DNA of 22,113 nucleotides from Nanoarchaeales archaeon (GTDB lineage Archaea; Nanobdellota; Nanobdellia; Woesearchaeales; UBA583): assembly GCA_013215525.1 (NCBI GenBank), contig JABSQY010000020.1, positions 1 through 22,113 on the forward strand. The letters are read 5' to 3'. Below the pieces are notes generated by a model. It had not been told where the DNA came from and ran no database searches. It saw only the letters and a program-made list of their open reading frames with translations. Shown in pieces: positions 1 through 7,932 of this stretch (position 1 is its first letter; each line of letters starts with the position of its first letter). Both the position numbers and the translations under genes were made by a program.

Positions 1-2
1 AT

Positions 3-233
3 GAATTATTTGCTCCAGTTGAATCTTTAAAAACAGGTTTATCAGAACTTGTATTAAGTAAAGATAATATTTTATTTTCATTAGAACAATATAAAACTGC
101 AATGAAATATGAAACAAGACATGAAATAATACAAGAACTAAATAAAAAATTAAATGATTCTGGAAATTTTATTAAATATATTCCCGATAAATTAAAAATA
201 AAAAAACATATATACGATAATAAAATAAAATAA
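3..233 (+). CDS. C-terminal end of an unrecognised protein (partial)
   Basis: An open frame enters from the left edge at base 3 and runs 76 codons to TAA at 231-233. The peptide begins ELFAPVESLKTGLSELVL and ends in a Lys-rich tail, with a charged helical stretch (SLEQYKTAMKYETRHEIIQE) in the middle. It has no membrane segment and no motif that I recognise. The continuous frame, the typical Lys/Ile/Asn codon use of the window and the position just before a TATA box and a new gene support real coding. Function unknown; the N-terminus lies outside the window. Confidence 0.6.
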   Translation, partial: ELFAPVESLKTGLSELVLSKDNILFSLEQYKTAMKYETRHEIIQELNKKLNDSGNFIKYIPDKLKIKKHIYDNKIK

Positions 234-241
234 TTTATATA
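234..241 (+). promoter_or_regulatory. TATA box of the MFS transporter gene
   Basis: TTTATATA centred about 32 bases before the ATG at 270. With the usual archaeal TATA-to-start-site distance of about 26 bases this predicts a leader of only about 6 bases. Confidence 0.5.
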
Positions 242-269
242 CTAATATACATCAAGAATAATATAGAAA

Positions 270-1454
270 ATGAAATCAAATAACATTACAAAATTAAAAT
301 ATATTTATTTTTTTAAATCTTTAAATTTTTTTGCACCAATTTTAGCTTTATTTTATTTAGCTAGAGGTCTTAATACATTTGAACTTTTATCATTAGAAGT
401 TATATTAATAAGTACATTATTTTTAGCAGAAATTCCAACTGGAATACTTGCTGATAAAATTAAAAGAAAGTATTCTATAAGTTTAGTTATTTTATTTTAT
501 ATTATTGGAAATATTTTAACTATTTATGCAGAATCTTATTTTACATTTATAATAATTCAAATTATTTTTGGAATTGGATTAGCTTTTGGTTCTGGAGCTG
601 TTGAAGCATTAGTTTATGATACTTTGAAATCTGAAAATAAAGAAAAAGAAATGAATAAATATTGGGGTTCAATTAATTCTAAAGCTTTAATTAGTGGAGT
701 TATTGCAGTTTTAATTGGAGGATTTTTAACTTTGAGTCAAGATATAAATTCATATTTGTTAACATTTAAACTTTATACAATTGGTGCAGTTATTGCTTTA
801 ATTATTTCTTTTTTTATAGATGAACCTAATTTTAAGAAACAATCTAAAACTGAAAGTTCAATTGTAATATTTAAAAATTCATATAATTTAATTTTAAAGA
901 ACAAAAATTTAAGACAAATAATTTATGTATCTATTTTAACAGTTCCATTTCCACATATAATTAAATTATTATTTCAACCTTATTTTAATTTAGTTGGAGT
1001 TTCATCAATTTATTTTGGAATTTCTGTATCTGTTGCAATGCTTTTTGGAGCGTTATTTTTAAAATATGCATTTAAGATTGAAAATAAGTTTGGAATAAAA
1101 AAAACTATTTTTTTATTAAATATAATTCCAGCAATAGCCTACATTTTAATGAGTTTTATAATTACTCCTACTTATGCTATTTTATTTTATATTATTATTT
1201 ATAGTTTATCTTTTATGAGAAATCCAATATTTTCTCAATATCAAAATGATCATATTGAAAGTAAAAATAGAGCAACTACTTTATCTCTTATATCTATGAT
1301 TAATTCAATATATTTTATAATTAGTCAATTAGTCATAGGAGTTATTGCTAATTATAATTTATTATTAAGTTTTTTTATTATGGGGATCATAATATTAATA
1401 AGTTCAATAATTTTTAAAATAGATGAAAGTCATATTAAAAATAAAAAATATTAA
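270..1454 (+). CDS. Major facilitator superfamily transporter
   Basis: A 394-residue polytopic membrane protein with about twelve hydrophobic helices, the normal MFS size. The loop after the second helix reads EIPTGILADKIKRKYSI, which matches MFS motif A (G-x-L-a-D-x-x-x-R-K). A longer hydrophilic stretch near residues 190-215 fits the central loop between the two six-helix halves. Substrate cannot be told from sequence; drug or metabolite efflux is only a guess. ATG at 270 follows a TATA box. Its stop overlaps the stop of the convergent pilus gene by two bases, so there is no room for a separate terminator between them. Confidence 0.85.
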   Translation: MKSNNITKLKYIYFFKSLNFFAPILALFYLARGLNTFELLSLEVILISTLFLAEIPTGILADKIKRKYSISLVILFYIIGNILTIYAESYFTFIIIQIIFGIGLAFGSGAVEALVYDTLKSENKEKEMNKYWGSINSKALISGVIAVLIGGFLTLSQDINSYLLTFKLYTIGAVIALIISFFIDEPNFKKQSKTESSIVIFKNSYNLILKNKNLRQIIYVSILTVPFPHIIKLLFQPYFNLVGVSSIYFGISVSVAMLFGALFLKYAFKIENKFGIKKTIFLLNIIPAIAYILMSFIITPTYAILFYIIIYSLSFMRNPIFSQYQNDHIESKNRATTLSLISMINSIYFIISQLVIGVIANYNLLLSFFIMGIIILISSIIFKIDESHIKNKKY

Positions 1455-2488
1455 TAAATAATAAAAAAATAAAATCCAATAAATGTTAGTATGACAAGAG
1501 CCGACACGTGTGGACCTCCTGCAATAATTTTATTTTCTTGCATTAAACCAAATAGGAATCCAGATAGGATAGATAATTCATAAGATAATAACATTAGTAA
1601 TGATAGATAGATTAATGTTCTATCGTCAGCTACAGGCGCTTGTGTTGCTCCTAAAGATTCGTTTATTCCACCTATTGTCGGTGATGCAGCACTTCCAATT
1701 CCTAAAAATAAATTATTATAAATTAAAACTATAATTAATAGAAAAATCATAAAAGAAATGTATCCAGTGAATGTATTTGAAGATAAATTATCTTTTCTTT
1801 CCTTTTGTCTTAATGTTTCAACTGAAATTTTATTTGATACTTCTCTTAAAATTTTTTCTGCGTGACCACCTACTGCTCTTGCTTCAATCACTAGACGTAA
1901 ATCTCTTTTTAATACAGAACTTCCAACATTTTTTCCAAACTCAGTTAATGCTGTATCAAAGTCAATTCCCCACGCTAGATGATTTGATAATTTTTGAATA
2001 TCTTCATTTAAAATTCCATATTCATTTTCAGTTGTTGATTTAATTGATGTTACTAAATCCATCCCAGATTCCACATTATCTACAACATCACGTAAAAATC
2101 TAGGAATACTTTTCATTTTAGTTTCAACTTTTTTAACACCCATTAACCCAATTAATAAATATGGAGTTAAGAAAAGTACAAATGGTAGAGCTAAATAAAT
2201 ATTAATTAATTTTGGTTCTGTCATGTGTGTTAATGCGAAAAATAATGAATAACCAAGAGATGTAAAACCTAACACCAATAAAATATATCTAAATATTTCA
2301 ATTGTATCAATTGATTTTTTTACATGCTTTAATTTTGATTTTGTTTTATTCTTTGGATTATCAATTCCCATAAACCAATAATAAAATATTTTTAGTTTAC
2401 TTGTTTGAGTTTGAGTTTTACTTTGAACTTTTGTATCATTTGAATTTTTGTTATTTAATTTAATATGATTTTGTTTTTTTGAATTCAT
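1451..2488 (-). CDS. Type IV pilus/Tad-like membrane platform protein (TadC-like, T2SSF domain)
   Basis: This 345-residue protein has a Lys/Asn/Gln-rich N-terminal tail (about 1-60), two hydrophobic helices near 65-120, a cytoplasmic helical domain (about 125-235) and further helices at the C-terminus. The cytoplasmic part contains FLRDVVDNVESGMDLVTSI and a later G-G-H-A-E-K-I-L segment, the pattern of T2SSF/PilC/TadC platform proteins. Such proteins sit in the inner membrane and couple the ATPase to pilin extraction. It is the last gene of the pilus run, one base after the second platform gene, with GAGGGAGAC about 10 bases before its ATG. A single T2SSF domain here plus another next door is the Tad/Epd arrangement rather than the fused ArlJ/PilC form. 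Confidence 0.75.
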   Translation of the reverse strand: MNSKKQNHIKLNNKNSNDTKVQSKTQTQTSKLKIFYYWFMGIDNPKNKTKSKLKHVKKSIDTIEIFRYILLVLGFTSLGYSLFFALTHMTEPKLINIYLALPFVLFLTPYLLIGLMGVKKVETKMKSIPRFLRDVVDNVESGMDLVTSIKSTTENEYGILNEDIQKLSNHLAWGIDFDTALTEFGKNVGSSVLKRDLRLVIEARAVGGHAEKILREVSNKISVETLRQKERKDNLSSNTFTGYISFMIFLLIIVLIYNNLFLGIGSAASPTIGGINESLGATQAPVADDRTLIYLSLLMLLSYELSILSGFLFGLMQENKIIAGGPHVSALVILTFIGFYFFIIY

Positions 2489-2489
2489 T

Positions 2490-3470
2490 TTAATTGTCTC
2501 CCTCGATTGGTTCTAGTCTTGAATATAATGGTTTTGAGTAATAAATTAACATCATAAAAGCAATATATGCAAGAGGTAGGAAAAATAATAATAAAATTAT
2601 TGATGACATCGAATCTGACCCGCCAGCTGCTGATGAACCTGATGCACTGAAATTTACAAGTGATAAAATTGAACTCATTACAGTATAGAATAGTGGTGCA
2701 ATTAATAAAATTACTACATAAATTTGAGAATAGATTAAAAGAGTTTCAATGTTTTTCTTTTCAATAGATTCAATTTCTTTTTCTAGGTTTGAAAGTTTTC
2801 TATCAAAATAGTTATAGATGTTTCCACCTGAGTTTGAAATAGTTACCATATCATTTAACAAGTCTGCAAGCTCATGTGATGGACAAGATTGCATTGCTTC
2901 ACGGATCGCAGAATGGATATCATAACCTAGAAAATCTTTATAATAAGTAATTCTATTAAATTCAACTTTAATTTCTTTATAGATTAAAAAATCATCAATA
3001 ATTTCAATCATTTTTGTTAATGAAATTTCTTGTGCTAGAATTTTTAAGTACGGTAATAAGTATACAATCGCTGCATCAATTTCATCACCACGAGATTTTG
3101 CAACTATAATAGGATAATTATAAAAAAATAAACCTATAGCCATAAATAAAATTGTTCCACCATAAAAAACTAATATTGCATATAGAGGATTTATTGTTAA
3201 GAAAAAAAATGTTAAAATAATTGATAATCCTAACCCACCAACAATTGTTAAAAAGATAGAAATAAAATATTCCTCCGGAATCATTTTTAAATTCGCTTTT
3301 TTTAAATAAGATTCATATTTTGAGTTATAAATACTTTTATCAAAAAATCTTCTAAACTTTTTAACTCGTAATAATGGTCTTCCAAAATATTTGTATAAAA
3401 AATGACAGTATAGAGAAATAAAATTCTCTGAAAATTCTGATGTTATTTTTGCATTATTATTTATTACCAT
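2490..3470 (-). CDS. Type IV pilus/Tad-like membrane platform protein (TadB-like, T2SSF domain)
   Basis: A 326-residue protein: an N-terminal soluble part of about 75 residues, two hydrophobic helices (about 75-125), a cytoplasmic helical region (about 130-245) with SGGNIYNYFDRKLSNLEKEI, and two more hydrophobic helices near 245-315. The S-G-G-x-I-x-x-Y-F-x-x-K segment is typical of T2SSF domains (s-G-x-x-l-x-x-y-l). It probably pairs with the neighbouring platform protein to form the base on which the ATPase rotates or pumps. It lies between the ATPase gene (9 bases upstream) and the second platform gene (1 base downstream), so the three are almost certainly one transcript. Confidence 0.75.
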   Translation of the reverse strand: MVINNNAKITSEFSENFISLYCHFLYKYFGRPLLRVKKFRRFFDKSIYNSKYESYLKKANLKMIPEEYFISIFLTIVGGLGLSIILTFFFLTINPLYAILVFYGGTILFMAIGLFFYNYPIIVAKSRGDEIDAAIVYLLPYLKILAQEISLTKMIEIIDDFLIYKEIKVEFNRITYYKDFLGYDIHSAIREAMQSCPSHELADLLNDMVTISNSGGNIYNYFDRKLSNLEKEIESIEKKNIETLLIYSQIYVVILLIAPLFYTVMSSILSLVNFSASGSSAAGGSDSMSSIILLLFFLPLAYIAFMMLIYYSKPLYSRLEPIEGDN

Positions 3471-3479
3471 TTTAGTTTA

Positions 3480-5570
3480 TTATTTAGTTTCATGAGTATC
3501 TACTCCTACAGTATCACTCGAACCAACACCATCTGAATCTTTATCTAAATGTTTTGTATAGTTTTCTACATATTCAATAATTCCAGATGGATCTTTATGA
3601 TATGCTAAAATAATTTCAGACACATTTGCAAATTCAGTAATATGTTTTTTATGCATTAAATCTAAAATTCTTCTACGTTTCTCTATCTCTGCCCATAACG
3701 CTTCTTCCTTTCCACCACGTAGTTCTAAAAGATGAGTTAGTGTTGCAGATGTGTCTGAATAAATATATTCATCAGTTGGCGCGTTAAAGGTTACAAATTC
3801 ATTTGTTGTAAATTTATCAGTTACCTTATTATAATCAATAACCTCAGTTACACCAGTTACACGACGTACAATATTATCTTTAATTTTCATTTGTTTTAAA
3901 AATATTACAATGTCTAATTCCGTTAATAATTGCGGAGGTAAATTAATTGGTTCAATTATCATACGATTAACTAAATCTTCAAACTTTTCTGCGTGAACAG
4001 TCCCCATTCCTGCGTGTCCTGTTGCCATTCCTTGAAATAAAATTGCAGCTTCAGCACCACGAATTTCACCCACAATAATATAATCTGGACGTTCACGCAG
4101 GGACGCCTTTAATAAATCAAACATTGTAACTTGCGAATCATTATCAGTATCTTTAGAGATTAAACTTAACCAGTGCTCGTGAGGAAGATTAATTTCAGGA
4201 GTATCTTCAATTGATACAATTTTTGCAGTCGGAGGTACAAATAATGATAATGCATTTAGTACAGTTGTTTTTCCAGTAGCAGTTCCACCAGATACAAGAA
4301 TTGATTGTTTGTTTTCAACAGCAAGCCATAAATAAGCTAATAAAAATGGAGGTATTGTTCCAAATTCAATTAGATGGATTGGAGTAAATGGTTCCGCACG
4401 GAATTTACGAATTGTATAGTTTGAACCTTTTTCGGAAATTTCTTTTCCATAAATTGCTTCAACACGACTTCCGTCAGGTAATGCACCTTGTAAAATTGGT
4501 TTTGATAAAGAAATTTCTTTATTTGATTTTTGTGCTAATTTTATAATAAAGGAATTTAATTTTACAATGTCCGTATATTTTCTATTAACTTCAAGTGGTC
4601 CATATTTTAAATGATTTACAAAAATTGGAACTCCTAAACCATCGCAAGACACATCTTCAATATATTTATCATGCATAATTGGTTCAAGTAAATCAAGTCC
4701 TAAGAAATCTCTCACTAAATAATATGTGATTTTATTAAATTCTTCTTCAGTAAATTTTAATCTATATTTTGATGCTAATTTTCGAGTTCTCTCAATAATT
4801 AATTCTTTTCCTGAAATAGATATTTGTTCCGGAGATACTTTATCAAACACATAAATAAATGCGTTCTTTAAATAATCTAATTTTTCTTGTTCATCTTCTG
4901 TTAATTCAGGTTCAATTATTTCATATAAAATTTTTTGAGTTTCTTCATCAAATTTAATTTTTACTTTTGCAAGTTCATATAAATTATAACTATCATCAAC
5001 ACCACGATAATTAATAGGTTCCCAATCACTTCCAGATTCTTTTAATAATGCATCAGGTAATTTTGCAAGTTTTGCTTTTTTTGTAACTGGTTTTGTAATT
5101 ATATGTTCAACTTCATTTAATGATTCAGAATTAATATAATTTTTTGCAATAATATTAATTGGTGCAAGTCCGAAACCTGCTGGAATGTTTGAATTTTGTC
5201 CACCATAATTTATTTGTGATTGTAATTGTCCAGATTGTTGCGTTTGTGAAGTTCTATTAAAGTTTTGATTATTTACTTGACTATTTTGTTGATTATTTGA
5301 ATTACTTAATCCTGATGTATTATTTGCAATTGTTTCTAAATATTTTTCTGAGTTTCCGTTTCCGGTTTGTCCACTTGAACTTTGTAGTGTTTGTGTAGAA
5401 GTATTTGATTGGTTTGGATTAAAATTTGTACCCTGAAAATTAGAATCTGTGTCTATTTGGTTTTGAAAAGAAATAATTTTACTTTGTAAAAAATTATCAT
5501 AATTATCTTTACGATCACTATACATTACCATTGCGTTTCGCATAATTTTATTTACTGTTGCTTTGTCCAT
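3480..5570 (-). CDS. Type IV pilus/secretion assembly ATPase (VirB11/TadA/GspE superfamily)
   Basis: A 696-residue P-loop ATPase that would power pilus assembly from the cytoplasmic face of the membrane. Residues about 40-135 are a low-complexity Gln/Asn/Ser linker. The motor holds Walker A (GGTATGKTT, about 428-436), an Asp box (SIEDTPEI, about 453-460), Walker B (DYIIVGEIRG, about 496-505) and a His box (GHAGMGTVHAE, about 518-528). An N-terminal ATPase domain precedes these (about 225-420), and a roughly 100-residue C-terminal extension follows. I chose ATG at 5570, two bases after the previous stop; a TTG at 5579 is also in frame but would overlap it. The flanking pilin-like and platform genes fix its role. 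No second (retraction) ATPase is present. Confidence 0.9.
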   Translation of the reverse strand: MDKATVNKIMRNAMVMYSDRKDNYDNFLQSKIISFQNQIDTDSNFQGTNFNPNQSNTSTQTLQSSSGQTGNGNSEKYLETIANNTSGLSNSNNQQNSQVNNQNFNRTSQTQQSGQLQSQINYGGQNSNIPAGFGLAPINIIAKNYINSESLNEVEHIITKPVTKKAKLAKLPDALLKESGSDWEPINYRGVDDSYNLYELAKVKIKFDEETQKILYEIIEPELTEDEQEKLDYLKNAFIYVFDKVSPEQISISGKELIIERTRKLASKYRLKFTEEEFNKITYYLVRDFLGLDLLEPIMHDKYIEDVSCDGLGVPIFVNHLKYGPLEVNRKYTDIVKLNSFIIKLAQKSNKEISLSKPILQGALPDGSRVEAIYGKEISEKGSNYTIRKFRAEPFTPIHLIEFGTIPPFLLAYLWLAVENKQSILVSGGTATGKTTVLNALSLFVPPTAKIVSIEDTPEINLPHEHWLSLISKDTDNDSQVTMFDLLKASLRERPDYIIVGEIRGAEAAILFQGMATGHAGMGTVHAEKFEDLVNRMIIEPINLPPQLLTELDIVIFLKQMKIKDNIVRRVTGVTEVIDYNKVTDKFTTNEFVTFNAPTDEYIYSDTSATLTHLLELRGGKEEALWAEIEKRRRILDLMHKKHITEFANVSEIILAYHKDPSGIIEYVENYTKHLDKDSDGVGSSDTVGVDTHETK

Positions 5571-5572
5571 TT

Positions 5573-5959
5573 TTAACAAGTGTATGTATTTGAATAATTT
5601 ATGAATTTATTTTCAAAATATAAATCAAAATCAAAATCTGAATAAGATAATAATGATAAATCTGCTGGAGCAGAAGGTTGTTTTGTAATTGTTAATAAAC
5701 AATTATAATTATTATTTAAACAGTTTAAATTAATATGATTTTGATAAGATAAAAATCTTGAATCAAATTGTGAACCATTACTATTATATGCAATGTTACA
5801 AGTTTCATAGATTATATTCTCTATAATGATAGAATTGGTAAAATCAGTTATATAAGAGTTATCTGTCTCTAATGAATAAATAAAAACTAAGGATAGAATT
5901 AATAAAAATCCAGATAAGATAAATATTTGTCCAGATTTGTTTGAAAAAATATTTTTCAT
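5573..5959 (-). CDS. Minor pilin-like protein with four cysteines
   Basis: A 128-residue protein starting MKNIFSNKSG, then QIFILSGFLLILSLVFIYS: a short basic leader, a Gly processing site and one hydrophobic helix, the architecture of a type IV prepilin. Gln directly after the cut site resembles archaeal class III signal peptides. The rest is a small extracytoplasmic domain rich in Asn/Ser/Tyr with four cysteines, one of them the C-terminal residue, so two disulfides are possible. ATG 5959 sits one base after the previous stop; the longer TTG start would overlap it by 17 bases. The ATPase gene follows after 2 bases. No closer family is recognised; probably a tip or initiation subunit by context. 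Confidence 0.7.
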   Translation of the reverse strand: MKNIFSNKSGQIFILSGFLLILSLVFIYSLETDNSYITDFTNSIIIENIIYETCNIAYNSNGSQFDSRFLSYQNHINLNCLNNNYNCLLTITKQPSAPADLSLLSYSDFDFDLYFENKFINYSNTYTC

Positions 5960-5960
5960 T

Positions 5961-6416
5961 TTAATAACACACTCCAAGTACTAAAGTTTTTGGATCAAAT
6001 GTTGTTAAATTATAAGAAGATATAAATGATTGTGAGAAAAATTTACCATTAATTGAAGTACAAGTTTGAATGTATTTGGAAGTTGTACCATTTGTTAAAT
6101 ATAGTTCATATTTGTTTAATGTTAAGTTAATTATTGTTAAAGTATTTGTCCAGTTTTGAGTAATTGTTGTATTTGATAAATCTTCAAGTACAACTACATT
6201 TCGTATTGAATCTAATTTTGAAATAGAAGATAAATATGTATCTAAATTATAAGAGTTAAATGAATTTGTTGTTGGCTGTTGACTGATTGTAAAATAAAAA
6301 AAAATACCACTAAATAATAATGCGAGTAATGAAAATTCTATTACAGTTATTTGAGCTAATTTGTTAAATCTCATTAATTTATTTTTAAAAGTTTTAGTTT
6401 TAATTTCCATCTTCAT
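5961..6416 (-). CDS. Minor pilin-like protein
   Basis: A 151-residue protein with a basic N-terminal leader of about 21 residues, the site FNKLA and then QITVIEFSLLALLFSGIFFYF. Q-I-T-V-I-E resembles the Q-x-S-x-E start of archaeal class III (DUF361-type) pilins, with one extra residue before the Glu. The mature domain is Thr/Asn/Ser-rich with several N-x-S/T sequons and two cysteines (one at the penultimate residue). ATG 6416 overlaps the previous stop in an ATGA junction, and GAGG lies about 8-10 bases before it; the internal Met at residue 15 is an alternative start. Membership in the pilus operon is clear; exact role unknown. Confidence 0.7.
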   Translation of the reverse strand: MKMEIKTKTFKNKLMRFNKLAQITVIEFSLLALLFSGIFFYFTISQQPTTNSFNSYNLDTYLSSISKLDSIRNVVVLEDLSNTTITQNWTNTLTIINLTLNKYELYLTNGTTSKYIQTCTSINGKFFSQSFISSYNLTTFDPKTLVLGVCY

Positions 6417-6850
6417 TTCCAGACCTCAACATAAATTTGATATAAGATATTTGTGCCGGATTGATAACAAGAGTATGATTGTGATAATGAAGAGTAGGAA
6501 GATTCAAATCCAAAGTTGTGTACTTGCGTACTTGTTAATATATTTGTAATTTTAAGATTAAAATTAAAATTGTCAATATTTAAAGAATCTTTTATTGATA
6601 CATAATTTGAATTTACATAACCAGATAAAATTGTTAAATCTAGTTCATCATTTGTTGTTAAATCATTTCTAAAAAAAGTACATAAATCCCTTGATGTTGA
6701 TTTTAATAAAATTAATTCAGAATTTGTATGCGAGTTTTCAAAATAGTTTTGATAAAAAATATATATTACTGTGAAAAATGTGAAAAATAAGATTCCTGCA
6801 AACATAATGTCAATTTGAACATATCCAGATTTATTTGAATTTGATGTCAA
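6413..6850 (-). CDS. Minor pilin-like protein, TTG start
   Basis: 145 residues. The N-terminus SNSNKSG is followed by YVQIDIMFAGILFFTFFTVI, a short polar leader, Gly site and one hydrophobic helix with an acidic residue at +5, as in many type IV pilins. Two cysteines occur in the extracytoplasmic domain (RDLCTF and SYSCYQ). The frame has no ATG before the hydrophobic helix. The TTG at 6850 is preceded by GGGGTGA with about six bases between, a good Shine-Dalgarno match, and a TGA lies three codons further upstream. So the TTG start is well supported. It overlaps the upstream gene by 20 bases, suggesting translational coupling. Confidence 0.7.
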   Translation of the reverse strand: MTSNSNKSGYVQIDIMFAGILFFTFFTVIYIFYQNYFENSHTNSELILLKSTSRDLCTFFRNDLTTNDELDLTILSGYVNSNYVSIKDSLNIDNFNFNLKITNILTSTQVHNFGFESSYSSLSQSYSCYQSGTNILYQIYVEVWK

Positions 6851-7325
6851 TTTGATTCACCCCATTATTTGTAAAAATTAATTGATAATTTTCAGGACTT
6901 AATGTGAAATTACTTTTAAATGTGTATGGCGCGTCTAGTTGTAATGCTAAAGTTTCAAAACCCCCATTTGAATTATAACATAAATTATCAAAACAAATTG
7001 GAGATGAAGATTTAAATTCAACTAAAGAATAGTATTTCATTTCTGAAGGCGTAAATATAATTACTCCTTTTTTTGTGTTGATTGGATATGACATTGATGA
7101 ACCTGGAAAATTTTGAATATTTTGTAATTCAATGTTTAATTTTTTAAATGTTAATTCAATATTGTCTCTTTCTAAAGAAATAATTTTATTATCTAATATA
7201 TTATTTACAACAACATATGTCGTTAATGATAAAACTAAAATTAATGAAGTTAATAATGCAAATGATGTAACTTCAATAAATCCTTTTTTTGATTTTTTCA
7301 AGAAAGTGTTAGTTTTATTGTACAT
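6831..7325 (-). CDS. Minor pilin-like protein
   Basis: A 164-residue protein with a long basic leader (MYNKTNTFLKKSKKG) followed by FIEVTSFALLTSLILVLSL, giving a Gly processing site, Glu at +3 and one hydrophobic helix. The mature part contains a close cysteine pair (PICFDNLCYN), suited to a small disulfide loop. It is the first gene after a 126-base gap and has an AT-rich TATA-like element at about 7342-7357, so a promoter internal to the locus may start here. No specific family is recognised; assignment rests on architecture and position. Confidence 0.7.
   Translation of the reverse strand: MYNKTNTFLKKSKKGFIEVTSFALLTSLILVLSLTTYVVVNNILDNKIISLERDNIELTFKKLNIELQNIQNFPGSSMSYPINTKKGVIIFTPSEMKYYSLVEFKSSSPICFDNLCYNSNGGFETLALQLDAPYTFKSNFTLSPENYQLIFTNNGVNQIDIKFK
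6862..6868 (-). promoter_or_regulatory. Shine-Dalgarno site deciding a TTG start
   Basis: On the minus strand GGGGTGA lies about six bases before the TTG at 6850 and inside the end of the upstream gene. It is the strongest such site in the pilus operon and supports the non-ATG start. Confidence 0.55.
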
Positions 7326-7344
7326 AATTAAATTTTTGCGATAA

Positions 7345-7451
7345 ATATTTATTTAATAAATGTTTAACTTTGGAGTTAAAATAGCTAAGTTGGTATGAAT
7401 TTTGATTGTTTAATTATTATATAATAATTAATTATATTATTAAATATATAA
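7345..7451. other. AT-rich intergenic region with palindrome and probable internal promoter
   Basis: The gap between two pilin-like genes holds a near-perfect palindrome around 7411-7430 (TAATTATTA, TA, TAATAATTA) and a TATA-like element (minus strand) around 7342-7357 for the downstream gene. It may stop one transcript and start the next. Confidence 0.35.
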
Positions 7452-7871
7452 TTAGTTAAGTTTAGAGATACAGGTCCCATTATTTAAAAAAGTAGTTTTA
7501 GCACTTGGATAAAATGTATAATTATTACAAAAAGTTACTAAACTTGGAATTGAGTTTACATGTAAATCTAATTTTGTTGTTAAATAACCATCAATTTGAT
7601 TTGATATTAAATCAATTTCAATATTTTTTGAATCTAATTTTGAATTATAAATTAAAGTAGAATTTTTTAAATTTTGTATAGATAATATTTGCGTTCTAAA
7701 TGATGTGATTGAATTTAGTAACTGTGCCCTTTGCGTATTTTCTATAGAATTTTCTTTAGCTTTTTCATAAAAACCATACGAGAATGTAAGTAATCCAATT
7801 GTTATAAATATAGAAAGTGTAAAAGTTGTAATTGATACAAATGCTGATTTATTTTTATTTAGAAGTATCAT
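7452..7871 (-). CDS. Minor pilin-like protein
   Basis: 139 residues: leader MILLNKNKSA, then FVSITTFTLSIFITIGLLTF and a region of alternating Asn/Lys/Ser that should be helical, then two cysteines near the C-terminus (VTFCNNYT and NGTCISK). The Lys-Ser-Ala site and single N-terminal helix match the other pilin-like proteins of this locus. It follows the major pilin after 59 bases that contain a 26-bp palindrome; no clear promoter is visible, so it may be expressed by read-through at lower level. The closest family cannot be named from sequence alone. Confidence 0.65.
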   Translation of the reverse strand: MILLNKNKSAFVSITTFTLSIFITIGLLTFSYGFYEKAKENSIENTQRAQLLNSITSFRTQILSIQNLKNSTLIYNSKLDSKNIEIDLISNQIDGYLTTKLDLHVNSIPSLVTFCNNYTFYPSAKTTFLNNGTCISKLN

Positions 7872-7906
7872 ATAAGGAGTTATTTATTTATTTTTGTAAA
7901 TTAGAA

Positions 7907-7932
7907 AAATTTTATTTTTAAAAATAAAATTT
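7907..7932. terminator. 26-bp perfect palindrome at the 3' end of the major pilin gene
   Basis: AAATTTTATTTTT followed directly by its reverse complement, centred between 7919 and 7920 and touching the pilin stop codon (7931-7933). On the minus strand it would form an A/U hairpin followed by U residues. It probably terminates or processes most pilin transcripts, favouring high pilin over downstream genes. Confidence 0.5.

Noticed and set aside
1..30. ATG at the first base of the window as a gene start
   Set aside because: That frame stops after nine codons; the long open frame starting at base 3 is the real partial gene.
1771..2043. Open frame on the + strand opposite the TadC-like gene
   Set aside because: Leu/Phe-rich antisense shadow of a well-supported gene, with no motif or promoter.
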